In this document: piece by piece, positions 9,102-16,495 of the stretch
Layout of the letters: every line of letters starts with the position of its first letter
Numbering within the stretch: the stretch's first letter is position 1
From: Pedobacter sp. MR2016-24
Lineage (GTDB): Bacteria > Bacteroidota > Bacteroidia > Sphingobacteriales > Sphingobacteriaceae
Assembly (NCBI RefSeq): GCF_026239655.1
Contig: NZ_JAPIVO010000007.1
Location: 372,001-436,000 of the forward strand
Direction of reading: 5' to 3'
Length of the DNA: 64,000 bases
The notes under the pieces: model-generated
Seen by the model: only the letters and a program-made list of their open reading frames with translations
The model's database searches: none
Told to the model about the DNA's origin: nothing
Translations under genes and position numbers: made by a program

Positions 9102-10130
9102 TCAGGAAGTATAACTTATCATTTCAGAATCAATGATGCATTGCAGGTATTCTGCATTGCCTTCTTTGGCAGAATTTCTTTCTTCAATCAATTTAAACAA
9201 AAATTCTGTGGCTTTTGACGCCTGTTCGTAAGGGAATTGTTCAATTGAGGCGATCGGCATAGTATCCATATATTCCCACAGTGGTAAATTCGCAAAACTA
9301 ATAAAGCTGATATCCTTATTAACAATAAGATTTTCCGCTTTAATAGTGGTTATACAGTCGAGCAAAACATAATCGTTAAATACGATTACTGCTGTTGGTT
9401 TTTCTTCCAGACGGAGTAGCTGGAGCATAGCATTTTTATTGTCTTCTTTAGTGAGCGAAGTGGAGACAATACTGTCATAGTCCACGTCCAAGCTTTTTAT
9501 TCGCAGACATTTCAGGTAAATCTCCAAACGCTGGAGTGTTGCAGCCAGGTTGGCGGGCCCATTGATCAATCCGATTTTACGATGTCCTAAGTCACAGAGT
9601 TTTGTGACGGACTGCAGCATTCCCGAATATAGATTACCTGCGACATAGTGGATATCTTTTCGTTTAGGTACTCTATCAAAAAAGACAATTGGTATTTTAT
9701 ATTTTTTGAGACTTTCAAAATGGTCGTACGTACTGGTATCCTTAGTAAGTGACACGAGGATACCATCTACACGATGATTCTTCATATTGTCTATGATACG
9801 TTTTTCACGTTCCAAACTATCAAGCGACTGCCCGATGATTACTGTATAATTAAGGTTATCTGCAAAATCTTCCACTCCTGTCAGTGCCGAAGAAAAGAAC
9901 GGTTCAGCAAGATTCGGGATGATTACTCCTATGGTGTGCGTTTTTTGTTGTTTGAAAAATAATGCTGATTTATTCACCTCGTAACCTAATTCCTGTGCCA
10001 CTTTATGCACCCGCATAGTGGTCACCGCACCAATACTTTTATGGTGATTTAATGCTCTGGAAACAGTGGAGGGTGATATATTGAGTTTCTTAGCAATCTC
10101 CTTTATAGTTGGTATTTTATTATTTTCCAT
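9102..10130 (-). CDS. LacI-family transcriptional regulator of the amino-sugar locus
   Basis: The 342-aa protein has an N-terminal LacI helix-turn-helix and hinge (about 7-60: IKEIAKKLNISPSTVSRALN) followed by a periplasmic-binding-protein-like ligand domain beginning at HTIGVIIPN near 65. Family members bind a sugar or sugar phosphate and control nearby uptake genes. It is encoded directly upstream of susC on the same strand, and the intervening 253 bp contain two perfect LacI-type operators. I infer that it represses (or activates) the susC-to-GH109 genes and possibly itself. The effector is unknown; an amino-sugar derivative would fit. Confidence 0.92.
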   Translation of the reverse strand: MENNKIPTIKEIAKKLNISPSTVSRALNHHKSIGAVTTMRVHKVAQELGYEVNKSALFFKQQKTHTIGVIIPNLAEPFFSSALTGVEDFADNLNYTVIIGQSLDSLEREKRIIDNMKNHRVDGILVSLTKDTSTYDHFESLKKYKIPIVFFDRVPKRKDIHYVAGNLYSGMLQSVTKLCDLGHRKIGLINGPANLAATLQRLEIYLKCLRIKSLDVDYDSIVSTSLTKEDNKNAMLQLLRLEEKPTAVIVFNDYVLLDCITTIKAENLIVNKDISFISFANLPLWEYMDTMPIASIEQFPYEQASKATEFLFKLIEERNSAKEGNAEYLQCIIDSEMISYTS

Positions 10131-10260
10131 TTATACAGCACCCGGAGGTTCTTTCAATAATTTGCCTGAATCAACAAGGTTTAAATTTATGGAAAAAAAT
10201 AACAAAATGAGCACCGGGCCTCAGGTATATGCCAAATATTTCATCCCGTATGAAAACCTT

Positions 10261-10734
10261 TTATAATCTGGCTGCTATATGATCAATGGTTTTACTAAAG
10301 AACGGGAAATATATCATTCCCCACAGCGGGTTCTTTTTATAGCGGATTAATTCTCTCGCTGATGTATCATATAATACTGGAATTTCAAAGGCCGACCAAT
10401 GTGATTTTGATAATTTCTCACAGAAATCTATAGCTCCTTCATCAAATTTACTAGCCTGCAGCATCGAGATAGATCCAACGCCTGATTGCAAACCTCTGAA
10501 CCAACCACGGTTATTTTTAATAGAATAATCAAAGCAGTTTTTTGAAAAAGTTTCTATCATTTGCCGGTCAACCGCTTTTTCTGTCTGTCCAATGATGACG
10601 AACAGGTTCAGCTGAGTAGCAAACCAGCTCCATTTGAATTTTTTAATATATCCTATCTGGCAAGGTATACCCCCGATAATTTCTTCTCCAATAAAAATGT
10701 TTTCAGCTTTTAAAAGCTGTTCAGCACTGTTCAT
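10261..10734 (-). CDS. Conserved hypothetical protein, 157 aa
   Basis: I do not recognise a family. The protein is soluble, mixed alpha/beta in composition, with a hydrophobic central strand (FATQLNLFVIIGQT, about 38-51) and several aromatic residues (KFKWSWF; NNRGWFRGL). There is no signal peptide or membrane segment. It stands alone: the lacI-family gene begins 131 bp downstream on the same strand, and an unusual 482-bp gap lies upstream. Codon usage and length suggest a real gene, but no function can be assigned. Confidence 0.6.
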   Translation of the reverse strand: MNSAEQLLKAENIFIGEEIIGGIPCQIGYIKKFKWSWFATQLNLFVIIGQTEKAVDRQMIETFSKNCFDYSIKNNRGWFRGLQSGVGSISMLQASKFDEGAIDFCEKLSKSHWSAFEIPVLYDTSARELIRYKKNPLWGMIYFPFFSKTIDHIAARL

Positions 10735-10875
10735 AAATGATTTGATTAAGAGCGTTTATTTTTCTATTCCTCTGTATAACAGCCGCACATTAAAAATTGT
10801 TTAAATTTATCCTATGAAGAAAACTCGTCAATTTGGCTATTCATCCTATATCAGGTGAAGACACTGCCCAATATG

Positions 10876-11062
10876 CGCTCTATATACGCTCGACACGTAC
10901 TAATAGTAAGTCCGTGGTAATACCGTGGAAACTCCGTGGTAGGAGCGTGATAAACTAACTAGTCGAAATGGCATGCTCCTGCCACTTTGCTACCTCGCCT
11001 CAGCTACGGATTATTCCCGAGTGCTTCCCGAGTACATCTATAGCACATCCAGAGTGCGATTT
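10876..11062. repeat. Degenerate 11-bp-period tandem array
   Basis: The sequence can be cut into 17 consecutive 11-bp units. The best-matching runs are 10909-10941 (AGTCCGTGGTA, ATACCGTGGAA, ACTCCGTGGTA) and 11019-11062 (GAGTGCTTCCC, GAGTACATCTA, TAGCACATCCA, GAGTGCGATTT). CCGTGG starts at 10912, 10923 and 10934, exactly 11 apart. Middle units are weakly conserved, so this looks like a decayed or diverging minisatellite. It is not CRISPR-like, since there are no long repeats or spacers. Confidence 0.5.
10936..10985 (+). other. 14-bp imperfect hairpin inside the 11-bp array
   Basis: The arm GTGGTAGGAGCGTG (10936-10949) pairs with CATGCTCCTGCCAC (10972-10985) over 14 positions, twelve Watson-Crick and two G-U pairs if transcribed from the plus strand. 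The loop is 22 nt. No T-tract follows, so it is not a standard terminator. It could be part of a structured RNA or a protein-binding DNA element. Confidence 0.45.
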
Positions 11063-11157
11063 ATAGACCTGACTTGTGTTGACCATTCTTTAAGAAGTAC
11101 GGTTTAAATATTTTGAAATTCCTTCTACTATTCCCTTTCCTTTTAAAAAAAACTTGA

Positions 11158-11190
11158 TTTGGAAATATATAAATAAAATATATAATTTAG
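11158..11190 (+). promoter_or_regulatory. Possible Bacteroidota-type promoter for the lipoprotein at 11217
   Basis: A TTTG at 11158-11161 (-33-like) and TAATTTAG at 11183-11190 (seven of eight matches to TAnnTTTG) are separated by 21 bp. The ATG follows 26 bp later. The match is imperfect and the region is AT-rich, so chance is possible. Confidence 0.35.
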
Positions 11191-11216
11191 GATTTTCTTA
11201 AATCAAAAACATCTAT

Positions 11217-11765
11217 ATGAAAAAGATCTATTTAGTAGGCGTAATGGCGGTTGCCCTACTGTTCTCCTGCAAGTCAAAATCCGAGAAAAGCGGGGATGCA
11301 GCAGCATCTGATAGCACAGCAGCAGCAACTACAACTGAAACTACAGCTAAAACGACTGAGCCTGTAGGCAATGCGCCTAAAACTTATATCGTCACCTTTA
11401 CTCCTGATAGTGCCGTTTTGGGTAAAAGCCAGGAGGCTGCAATTAAAGTTCTTTCTGGAACGGCAACAGAACTGAGCGATCCTGATGGCAAAGCGGAAGG
11501 CATTGAAATGACTTTTAAACTTAGCTTGACAAACAAGAATAAAATTGGCGGAAATACGGTAGGAATAAGTCCTAGTGATTTCAGGTTGCTACTTGATAAT
11601 AACAGCTCGATATCTCAACAAAATGGCAGTTACGTAAGCGCAGAAGCAGAATCTACTAAGGAATCTGAAAATATAACTTACCGTTTACCAGCGGGCGCAA
11701 AACCTAAAGCTTTGAAACTATTTTATGATGAAACCAGGGCATCTGTTGATGTAACGCTTAAATAG
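11217..11765 (+). CDS. Hypothetical lipoprotein with Ala/Thr-rich linker
   Basis: The 182-aa protein has a lipoprotein signal (VALLFSC, lipid Cys at 18), then a low-complexity Ser/Ala/Thr linker (about 20-50) and a beta-rich domain (about 55-182) that may be an immunoglobulin-like or DUF4352-like sandwich. The segment SLTNKNKIGGNTVGISPSDF followed by LLLDN resembles such domains, but I cannot assign the family with confidence. It would sit in the envelope facing the periplasm or surface. It is a single-gene unit ended by a strong symmetric hairpin. Confidence 0.75.
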   Translation: MKKIYLVGVMAVALLFSCKSKSEKSGDAAASDSTAAATTTETTAKTTEPVGNAPKTYIVTFTPDSAVLGKSQEAAIKVLSGTATELSDPDGKAEGIEMTFKLSLTNKNKIGGNTVGISPSDFRLLLDNNSSISQQNGSYVSAEAESTKESENITYRLPAGAKPKALKLFYDETRASVDVTLK

Positions 11766-11780
11766 GCAACAGTATTTGTA

Positions 11781-11829
11781 GTTATTAAAACAACAAAAGG
11801 CCTTTACGGCCTTTTGTTGTTTTAATAAC
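11781..11829. terminator. Bidirectional terminator, 22-bp perfect stem
   Basis: The arms 11781-11802 and 11808-11829 are exact reverse complements (GC-rich centre AAAAGGCC / GGCCTTTT) around the 5-nt loop TTTAC. Each strand ends the stem in a T-rich arm. It lies between the convergent lipoprotein gene and the queuosine-precursor transporter gene. Confidence 0.9.
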
Positions 11830-11851
11830 TTACTACAGCGATACCATTAAC

Positions 11852-12622
11852 CTATCCCCTGCTGGCGAGACTGGTGAGCTTTTCAGCTAACTCCTTGCCC
11901 AAATATTTATCAATAACAGCATGTACAACGTATAATATTGGTGTCATCAGTATGGCCACCACAAATTTATAGGTATAATTAACCAGACCAATGGCAGCAA
12001 CCATCTGCCAGCTCCAATGGTATTGCGGATTCAAGTAAAAGGCAATAAAGATAACCACAAAACTATCTATCAGTTGTGAAACTAAGGTTGAACCCGTAGA
12101 CCGTAGCCATAATGCCCTTTCTCCTGTTACCTTTTTTATCTTATGAAAAATAAATACGTCTGCAATCTGACCGACCAAAAATGCGACTATAGAGCCAACG
12201 ATGATCCACATTCCTTGTCCAAAAATTCCTGTAAAGGCATTGTTCATATTTACCGGCTGACCATTAATGGTTTGATTGACCCAGAAATCTGAAGCTGTCA
12301 GATGCATTGTACCCCAGATGACCAGAAATGCATAAGCAATCAAAACAGAAGTCAGGATCGATAGAAAACGAACCTGTTTCACTCCAAAGTATTCATTGAT
12401 GATATCAGTCATGATAAATATAACAGGCCAGGTCACTACACCGGCAGACATATTAAAAGATAAGTTAGGGACGCCAAGCAAATTGATATCAAAATGCTTC
12501 AACCCCAGTGTACCTTCAACACTGAATATTTTAACTCCTATAAATTCAGAAAGTATCGCATTGGCCACAAAAAATGCCCCTAGAACGAGCAGCAATTTGC
12601 TCTCTTTTGTTTTAAAAGTCAT
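11852..12622 (-). CDS. Queuosine precursor transporter, YhhQ/VUT family
   Basis: I start at the ATG at 12622 (MTFKTKESK), giving 256 aa. An in-frame start at 12754 would overlap the divergent aminotransferase gene and add a Cys-rich N-terminus unlike the family. The protein has about six membrane segments and typical family features: the FFVANAILSEFIGVKIF opening, VITWPVIFIMTDIINEYFG-like segment (about 70-95) and FIAFYLNPQYHW near the end. YhhQ imports preQ0/preQ1 across the inner membrane for queuosine tRNA modification. A QueE gene lies 7 kb away at 19708, so the genome may both make and salvage the precursor. No preQ1 riboswitch is visible upstream. Confidence 0.88.
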   Translation of the reverse strand: MTFKTKESKLLLVLGAFFVANAILSEFIGVKIFSVEGTLGLKHFDINLLGVPNLSFNMSAGVVTWPVIFIMTDIINEYFGVKQVRFLSILTSVLIAYAFLVIWGTMHLTASDFWVNQTINGQPVNMNNAFTGIFGQGMWIIVGSIVAFLVGQIADVFIFHKIKKVTGERALWLRSTGSTLVSQLIDSFVVIFIAFYLNPQYHWSWQMVAAIGLVNYTYKFVVAILMTPILYVVHAVIDKYLGKELAEKLTSLASRG

Positions 12623-12691
12623 AGCTGATGAAATTATTAAATATATTCGGAATAATATAAGTTTTGAAATATTTTCTATTTTCGTCAACAC

Positions 12692-13837
12692 ATGATATCT
12701 ACATACTCTAAACTTCCGGGTACATCTACTACAATTTTCACAGTGATGTCCCAATTAGCAGCAGAACACAAAGCAATTAATCTTTCGCAGGGATTTCCTG
12801 ATTATGATATTGACCCTAAGCTGGTGAATCTCGTGGCTGATGCAATGAAAGATGGACATAATCAATATGCGCCCATGACAGGTATTCCGGCTTTGCGGGA
12901 ATTAATTGCAGATAAAGTGAATCACCTTTATGGTGCCGATTACAATCCCGATACAGAAGTTACCGTAACCGCAGGAGGTACGCAGGCTATATTTACCGCA
13001 CTGAGCGCCTATATTACAGCAGGTGATGAGGTCATCATTTTCGAGCCGGCTTATGATTCTTATGCACCGACTATAAAAATGCTGGGTGGGTTAGTAAAAC
13101 CATATGAGCTGGCTCCCCCGGATTATGATATCGACTGGGAAATGGTTAAAAAACTATTTACAGCAAATACGAAAATGATCATTCTGAATAGTCCCCATAA
13201 TCCAACAGGTGCTGTTCTGCGTGATAAAGATATAGAGGCACTCATCAAACTCACAAAGGATACGGACATTTTGATACTCAGCGATGAGGTGTATGAACAT
13301 CTGATTTATGATGGTCAGCAACATAAATCTATTGCCATGTACCCGGAACTGCGTGAACGTGCTTTCATTGTTGCCTCTTTCGGTAAACTGCTTCATGCCA
13401 CAGGCTGGAAAACAGGTTATTGCCTTGCGCCGGAAAACCTGATGAAAGAATTCAGAAAGGTTCATCAGTTTAATGTCTTCAGTGTCAACACGCCAATGCA
13501 GGTGGGAATTGCCCATTATCTTAAAGATCCTGCTGTATATATGGATTTAGCCGGTTTTTTTCAGGAAAAGCGTGATTTATTCCGCTCTCTGATCGGTCAA
13601 ACCAAATTTAAATTATTACCTTGTAACGGTTCTTATTTTCAATGCGTTACCTATTCGCATTTCAGTGACGAAGCGGATACCGTAATCGCGAAGCGGTTAA
13701 TCACAGACTATGGAGTTGCAAGCATCCCGGTATCAGCATTCTACATCAGAAACACAGACCATCAGGTGCTTCGTTTTTGTTTTGCCAAGAAGCAAGATAC
13801 GCTTGAAAAAGCCGTTGAAAGATTAATGAAACTTTAA
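12692..13837 (+). CDS. Methionine/glutamine aminotransferase, YbdL-like, PLP-dependent
   Basis: This 381-aa fold-type I aminotransferase shows NSPHNPTG (166-173), the PLP-stacking region SDEVYEHL (197-204) and the Schiff-base lysine K232 in SFGKLLHATGWKTGY, plus a C-terminal Arg in VLRFCFAK for the carboxylate. The sequence pattern is that of YbdL/kynurenine-aminotransferase-like enzymes that use methionine or glutamine with 2-oxo acids. The next gene, 29 bp downstream, is an omega-amidase. Together they would transaminate with Gln and drive the reaction by hydrolysing 2-oxoglutaramate, as in methionine salvage. Kynurenine aminotransferase activity is an alternative. Confidence 0.87.
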   Translation: MISTYSKLPGTSTTIFTVMSQLAAEHKAINLSQGFPDYDIDPKLVNLVADAMKDGHNQYAPMTGIPALRELIADKVNHLYGADYNPDTEVTVTAGGTQAIFTALSAYITAGDEVIIFEPAYDSYAPTIKMLGGLVKPYELAPPDYDIDWEMVKKLFTANTKMIILNSPHNPTGAVLRDKDIEALIKLTKDTDILILSDEVYEHLIYDGQQHKSIAMYPELRERAFIVASFGKLLHATGWKTGYCLAPENLMKEFRKVHQFNVFSVNTPMQVGIAHYLKDPAVYMDLAGFFQEKRDLFRSLIGQTKFKLLPCNGSYFQCVTYSHFSDEADTVIAKRLITDYGVASIPVSAFYIRNTDHQVLRFCFAKKQDTLEKAVERLMKL

Positions 13838-13866
13838 TTTACATGCCCTTACGTTAATATTATCAT

Positions 13867-14673
13867 ATGGAAAGTCCGAATTACCTCAAAATCAATAATC
13901 TAAAAATTACTATTTTTCAGGCTTATTTATTTTGGGAAAATATTGATAAAAACCTGCAGAATTTAACACTAAGGTTATCTTCCGGGGTAAAGGAAAAAAC
14001 AGATCTTATTGTATTGCCGGAAATGTTTAATACAGGCTTCAGCATGAATGCCGAAGCACTTGCTGAAGAAATGAATGGTAAAACAATGACCTGGATGAAG
14101 GACTCTGCCGCAAAATACAACTGTGTCATTACTGGTAGTCTGATCATTAAAGAAAACGATGCTTATTATAACCGGATGATCTGGATGCTGCCTGGCGGTG
14201 AATTTCAATACTATGATAAAAGACACCTTTTCGGTATGGGTCAGGAAGATCAAACCTACACTGCCGGAAGTGATCAGATCATTGTAGAACTCAAAGGATG
14301 GAAAATTAGATTGGCCATCTGTTATGATCTGCGTTTCCCTGTGTGGCTGCGAAATACTGACGCCGCTTATGATATTCTACTTGTAATAGCTAGTTGGCCG
14401 GATAGGCGTATTCCGCATTGGAAAGCATTAATTCCTGCACGTGCAATAGAAAATCAAAGTTATGTGATTGCAGCTAACCGCGTGGGTCATGATGGCAATG
14501 AAGTGTATTATAGCGGCCATTCCATGTGTATAGATGCATTTGGTAATACGGTATATTACAAACCAGAAGATGAAGATTTATATACTTTCAGTATCAGTTA
14601 CGAAGAATTGGTGAAAGTCCGCCAGGGTTTTCCCTTCCTTAAAGATGCTGATGACTTTACTATAAACAACTAA
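13867..14673 (+). CDS. Omega-amidase / nitrilase-family amidohydrolase (YafV/Nit2-like)
   Basis: The 268-aa protein contains the nitrilase catalytic triad: E52 (VLPEMFNTGF), K118 (YYDKRHLFGM) and C152 (LAICYDLRFPVW). A second Glu is expected near 125 and QED is present there. The family hydrolyses 2-oxoglutaramate or 2-oxosuccinamate to ammonia and the 2-oxo acid in the cytosol. Its position just after the aminotransferase supports a coupled glutamine-transaminase/omega-amidase route. The glycosylasparaginase gene starts only 8 bp later, so it is co-transcribed. Confidence 0.9.
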   Translation: MESPNYLKINNLKITIFQAYLFWENIDKNLQNLTLRLSSGVKEKTDLIVLPEMFNTGFSMNAEALAEEMNGKTMTWMKDSAAKYNCVITGSLIIKENDAYYNRMIWMLPGGEFQYYDKRHLFGMGQEDQTYTAGSDQIIVELKGWKIRLAICYDLRFPVWLRNTDAAYDILLVIASWPDRRIPHWKALIPARAIENQSYVIAANRVGHDGNEVYYSGHSMCIDAFGNTVYYKPEDEDLYTFSISYEELVKVRQGFPFLKDADDFTINN

Positions 14674-14681
14674 AACAAAAT

Positions 14682-15719
14682 ATGCTCGACCGTCGGAAAT
14701 TTTTAAAAGCCTCTGCCCTGTCAGCTTCCCTGCTGGCTATTGATAAATCCGGGATCGCCGCTGTGCTTCCCTCTACTCCCTTAAATTCCGCTGCTGCAAA
14801 ACCTATTGTAATTTCTACATGGGACTTTGGAATTGCAGCAAACCATGATGCATGGAAAGTATTGTCCGCTGGAGGCAGATCCTTAGATGCAGTAGAAAAA
14901 GGCGTTCAGGTGCCCGAAGCTGATCCTAAAAACCAATCCGTAGGTTATGGAGGTTTGCCGGACAGAGATGGCAAGGTAACTTTGGATGCCTGTATAATGG
15001 ATGATCTGGGTAATTGTGGATCAGTTGCAGGACTGGAGCATATCGTACATCCAATTTCCGTAGCCAGAATGGTGATGGAAAAAACTCCTCACGTGATGCT
15101 TGTTGGCGACGGAGCTTTACAGTTTGCGCTGGAGAATGGCTTCAAAAAAACCAACCTGCTGACTCCTGAAAGTGAAAAAGCCTGGAAGGAATGGCTGAAA
15201 ACGGCTAAATATGAGCCGGTGATGAATATAGAAAATAAATTATATGATAAAGCCGCACCTACAAAATTACCGGGCAATCAATATAATCACGATACCATAG
15301 GTATGCTGGCATTAGATGCCAGGGGCAATTTATCTGGTGCCTGTACCACAAGCGGTATGGCATTTAAATTACATGGCCGTGTGGGCGACAGTCCTATTAT
15401 CGGTGCAGGATTATATGTAGATAATGAAGTGGGCGGTGCCACCTCCACCGGTGTTGGTGAAGAAGTGATCCGCAATGTAGGAAGCTTTCTTGTTGTCGAA
15501 CTGATGCGCCAGGGATATGCACCTGAGGCAGCTTGTAAGGAAGCGGTAATGCGTATTATTAAAAAGAAACCAGACATCGCTAAAAATATACAGGTAGGAT
15601 TTTTGGCACTCAACAAAAAAGGAGAATATGGTGCCTATGCTATACAAAAAGGGTTTAGTTACGCAGTTTGTAATGCCGAAAATCAGGATTTGCTGATTCC
15701 GGGACAAAGTTATTATTAG
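14682..15719 (+). CDS. N4-(beta-N-acetylglucosaminyl)-L-asparaginase (glycosylasparaginase)
   Basis: The 345-aa protein has a Tat-like signal (MLDRRKFLKASALSASLLA) and the Ntn-hydrolase autoprocessing site HDTIGMLALD, where T205 becomes the new N-terminal nucleophile after self-cleavage. Downstream it has the GACTTSGMAFK and VGDSPIIGAGLYVDNEVGG substrate-binding loops. It cleaves the GlcNAc-Asn bond of deglycosylated N-glycopeptides in the periplasm, yielding aspartate and 1-amino-GlcNAc. This matches the amino-sugar theme of the PUL at the window start. Isoaspartyl aminopeptidase/type III asparaginase is the sister family, but the signal and loop pattern favour glycosylasparaginase. Confidence 0.9.
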   Translation: MLDRRKFLKASALSASLLAIDKSGIAAVLPSTPLNSAAAKPIVISTWDFGIAANHDAWKVLSAGGRSLDAVEKGVQVPEADPKNQSVGYGGLPDRDGKVTLDACIMDDLGNCGSVAGLEHIVHPISVARMVMEKTPHVMLVGDGALQFALENGFKKTNLLTPESEKAWKEWLKTAKYEPVMNIENKLYDKAAPTKLPGNQYNHDTIGMLALDARGNLSGACTTSGMAFKLHGRVGDSPIIGAGLYVDNEVGGATSTGVGEEVIRNVGSFLVVELMRQGYAPEAACKEAVMRIIKKKPDIAKNIQVGFLALNKKGEYGAYAIQKGFSYAVCNAENQDLLIPGQSYY

Positions 15720-15724
15720 CAGAT

Positions 15725-16465
15725 ATGATAAATATGGAAGTTTGCGCTAATTCTGTGAGCTCTGGAATAGAGGCACAGAAAGGCGGCGCTAAACGTATTG
15801 AATTGTGTGCCAGTTTAACAGAAGGGGGTACAACTCCCAGTTATTCTCAAATTGCTCTGGCAAAAAAACTGCTGACAATCGAGGTCTTCCCTATCATCAG
15901 ACCCAGAGGTGGTGATTTTTTATATTCGGACATTGAGTTTGAATCAATGAAGGAAGATATCCGCATTTGTAAAGAGTTAAATTGTGAAGGGGTTGTAATT
16001 GGTGTATTAACAGCTGAAGGAAAAATCGACAAGGCACGTTGCGCTGAACTGATCAAACTAGCCCATCCAATGGATGTTTCTTTTCATCGGGCATTTGATA
16101 TGACTGCTGATCTGAAGGAAGCACTTGAAGATATCATTTCTTTAGGTGTGATCAGAGTCCTCACTTCTGGTGGTAAAGCTTCAGCACTTGAAGGCGCTGA
16201 GGTGATTGCAGGTCTAATTGTACAGTCGCGCGGCCGTATCGAGATCATGCCAGGTGCAGGTGTGAATACAGCTAATGTGACTGCCTTAATCAGGTTGACG
16301 GGTGCCCGGGTTTTCCATGCTTCCGCAAGGTTGCCTGTTGCTGGTAAAATGCTGTTCCGCAACGAAAATCTGAATATGGGAGCAGATGCTGATGAATACA
16401 GTTATTCGCTTACAAACAGTGATCTGGTCAAAAATTTACTTGAACTGGCCGAACTTGCTAAATAG
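15725..16465 (+). CDS. cutC: CutC family TIM-barrel protein
   Basis: The 246-aa protein begins near MEVCANSVSSGIEAQKGGA and shows the CutC signature RIELCASLTEGGTTPSY (about 28-44), IIRPRGGDFLYS (about 59-70) and FHRAFDMT (about 120). It was named for copper tolerance in E. coli, though its biochemical role is debated. The start is 5 bp after the glycosylasparaginase stop. ATGs are at codons 1 and 4 (MINMEVC); the second is equally plausible. Confidence 0.92.
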   Translation: MINMEVCANSVSSGIEAQKGGAKRIELCASLTEGGTTPSYSQIALAKKLLTIEVFPIIRPRGGDFLYSDIEFESMKEDIRICKELNCEGVVIGVLTAEGKIDKARCAELIKLAHPMDVSFHRAFDMTADLKEALEDIISLGVIRVLTSGGKASALEGAEVIAGLIVQSRGRIEIMPGAGVNTANVTALIRLTGARVFHASARLPVAGKMLFRNENLNMGADADEYSYSLTNSDLVKNLLELAELAK

Positions 16466-16487
16466 TCGGGGTAAAATTCTATATTTG
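16455..16487 (+). promoter_or_regulatory. TTG/TAnnTTTG promoter for lepA
   Basis: An exact -7 box TATATTTG at 16480-16487 is followed by GC and the lepA ATG at 16496, only 8 bp on. A TTG at 16455-16457 lies 22 bp upstream of the box. The expected transcription start is nearly at the start codon, so the mRNA would be leaderless or have a very short leader. Confidence 0.5.
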
Positions 16488-16495
16488 CGGCACTG

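Larger units (their letters stand above)
10735..11216. other. Gene-free 482-bp region with structured core
   Basis: No ORF of useful length is present on either strand. The outer parts are AT-rich, like other intergenic DNA here. The core, about 10860-11090, is visibly richer in G and C, shows an 11-bp sequence period (10876-11062) and contains a 14-bp imperfect inverted repeat (10936-10985). It does not resemble a tRNA or a protein-coding remnant that I recognise. Confidence 0.6.

Noticed and set aside
10876..11062. CRISPR array
   Set aside because: Units are only 11 bp and contiguous, with no 20-40-bp repeats or spacers and no cas genes in the window.
12623..12691. preQ1 riboswitch upstream of the queuosine precursor transporter
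   Set aside because: The 69-bp divergent gap shows no recognisable preQ1 aptamer stem and pseudoknot pattern.
12623..12754. 44-residue N-terminal extension of the YhhQ-like protein
   Set aside because: It would overlap the divergent aminotransferase start and gives a Cys-rich segment unlike the family; the ATG at 12622 is better.
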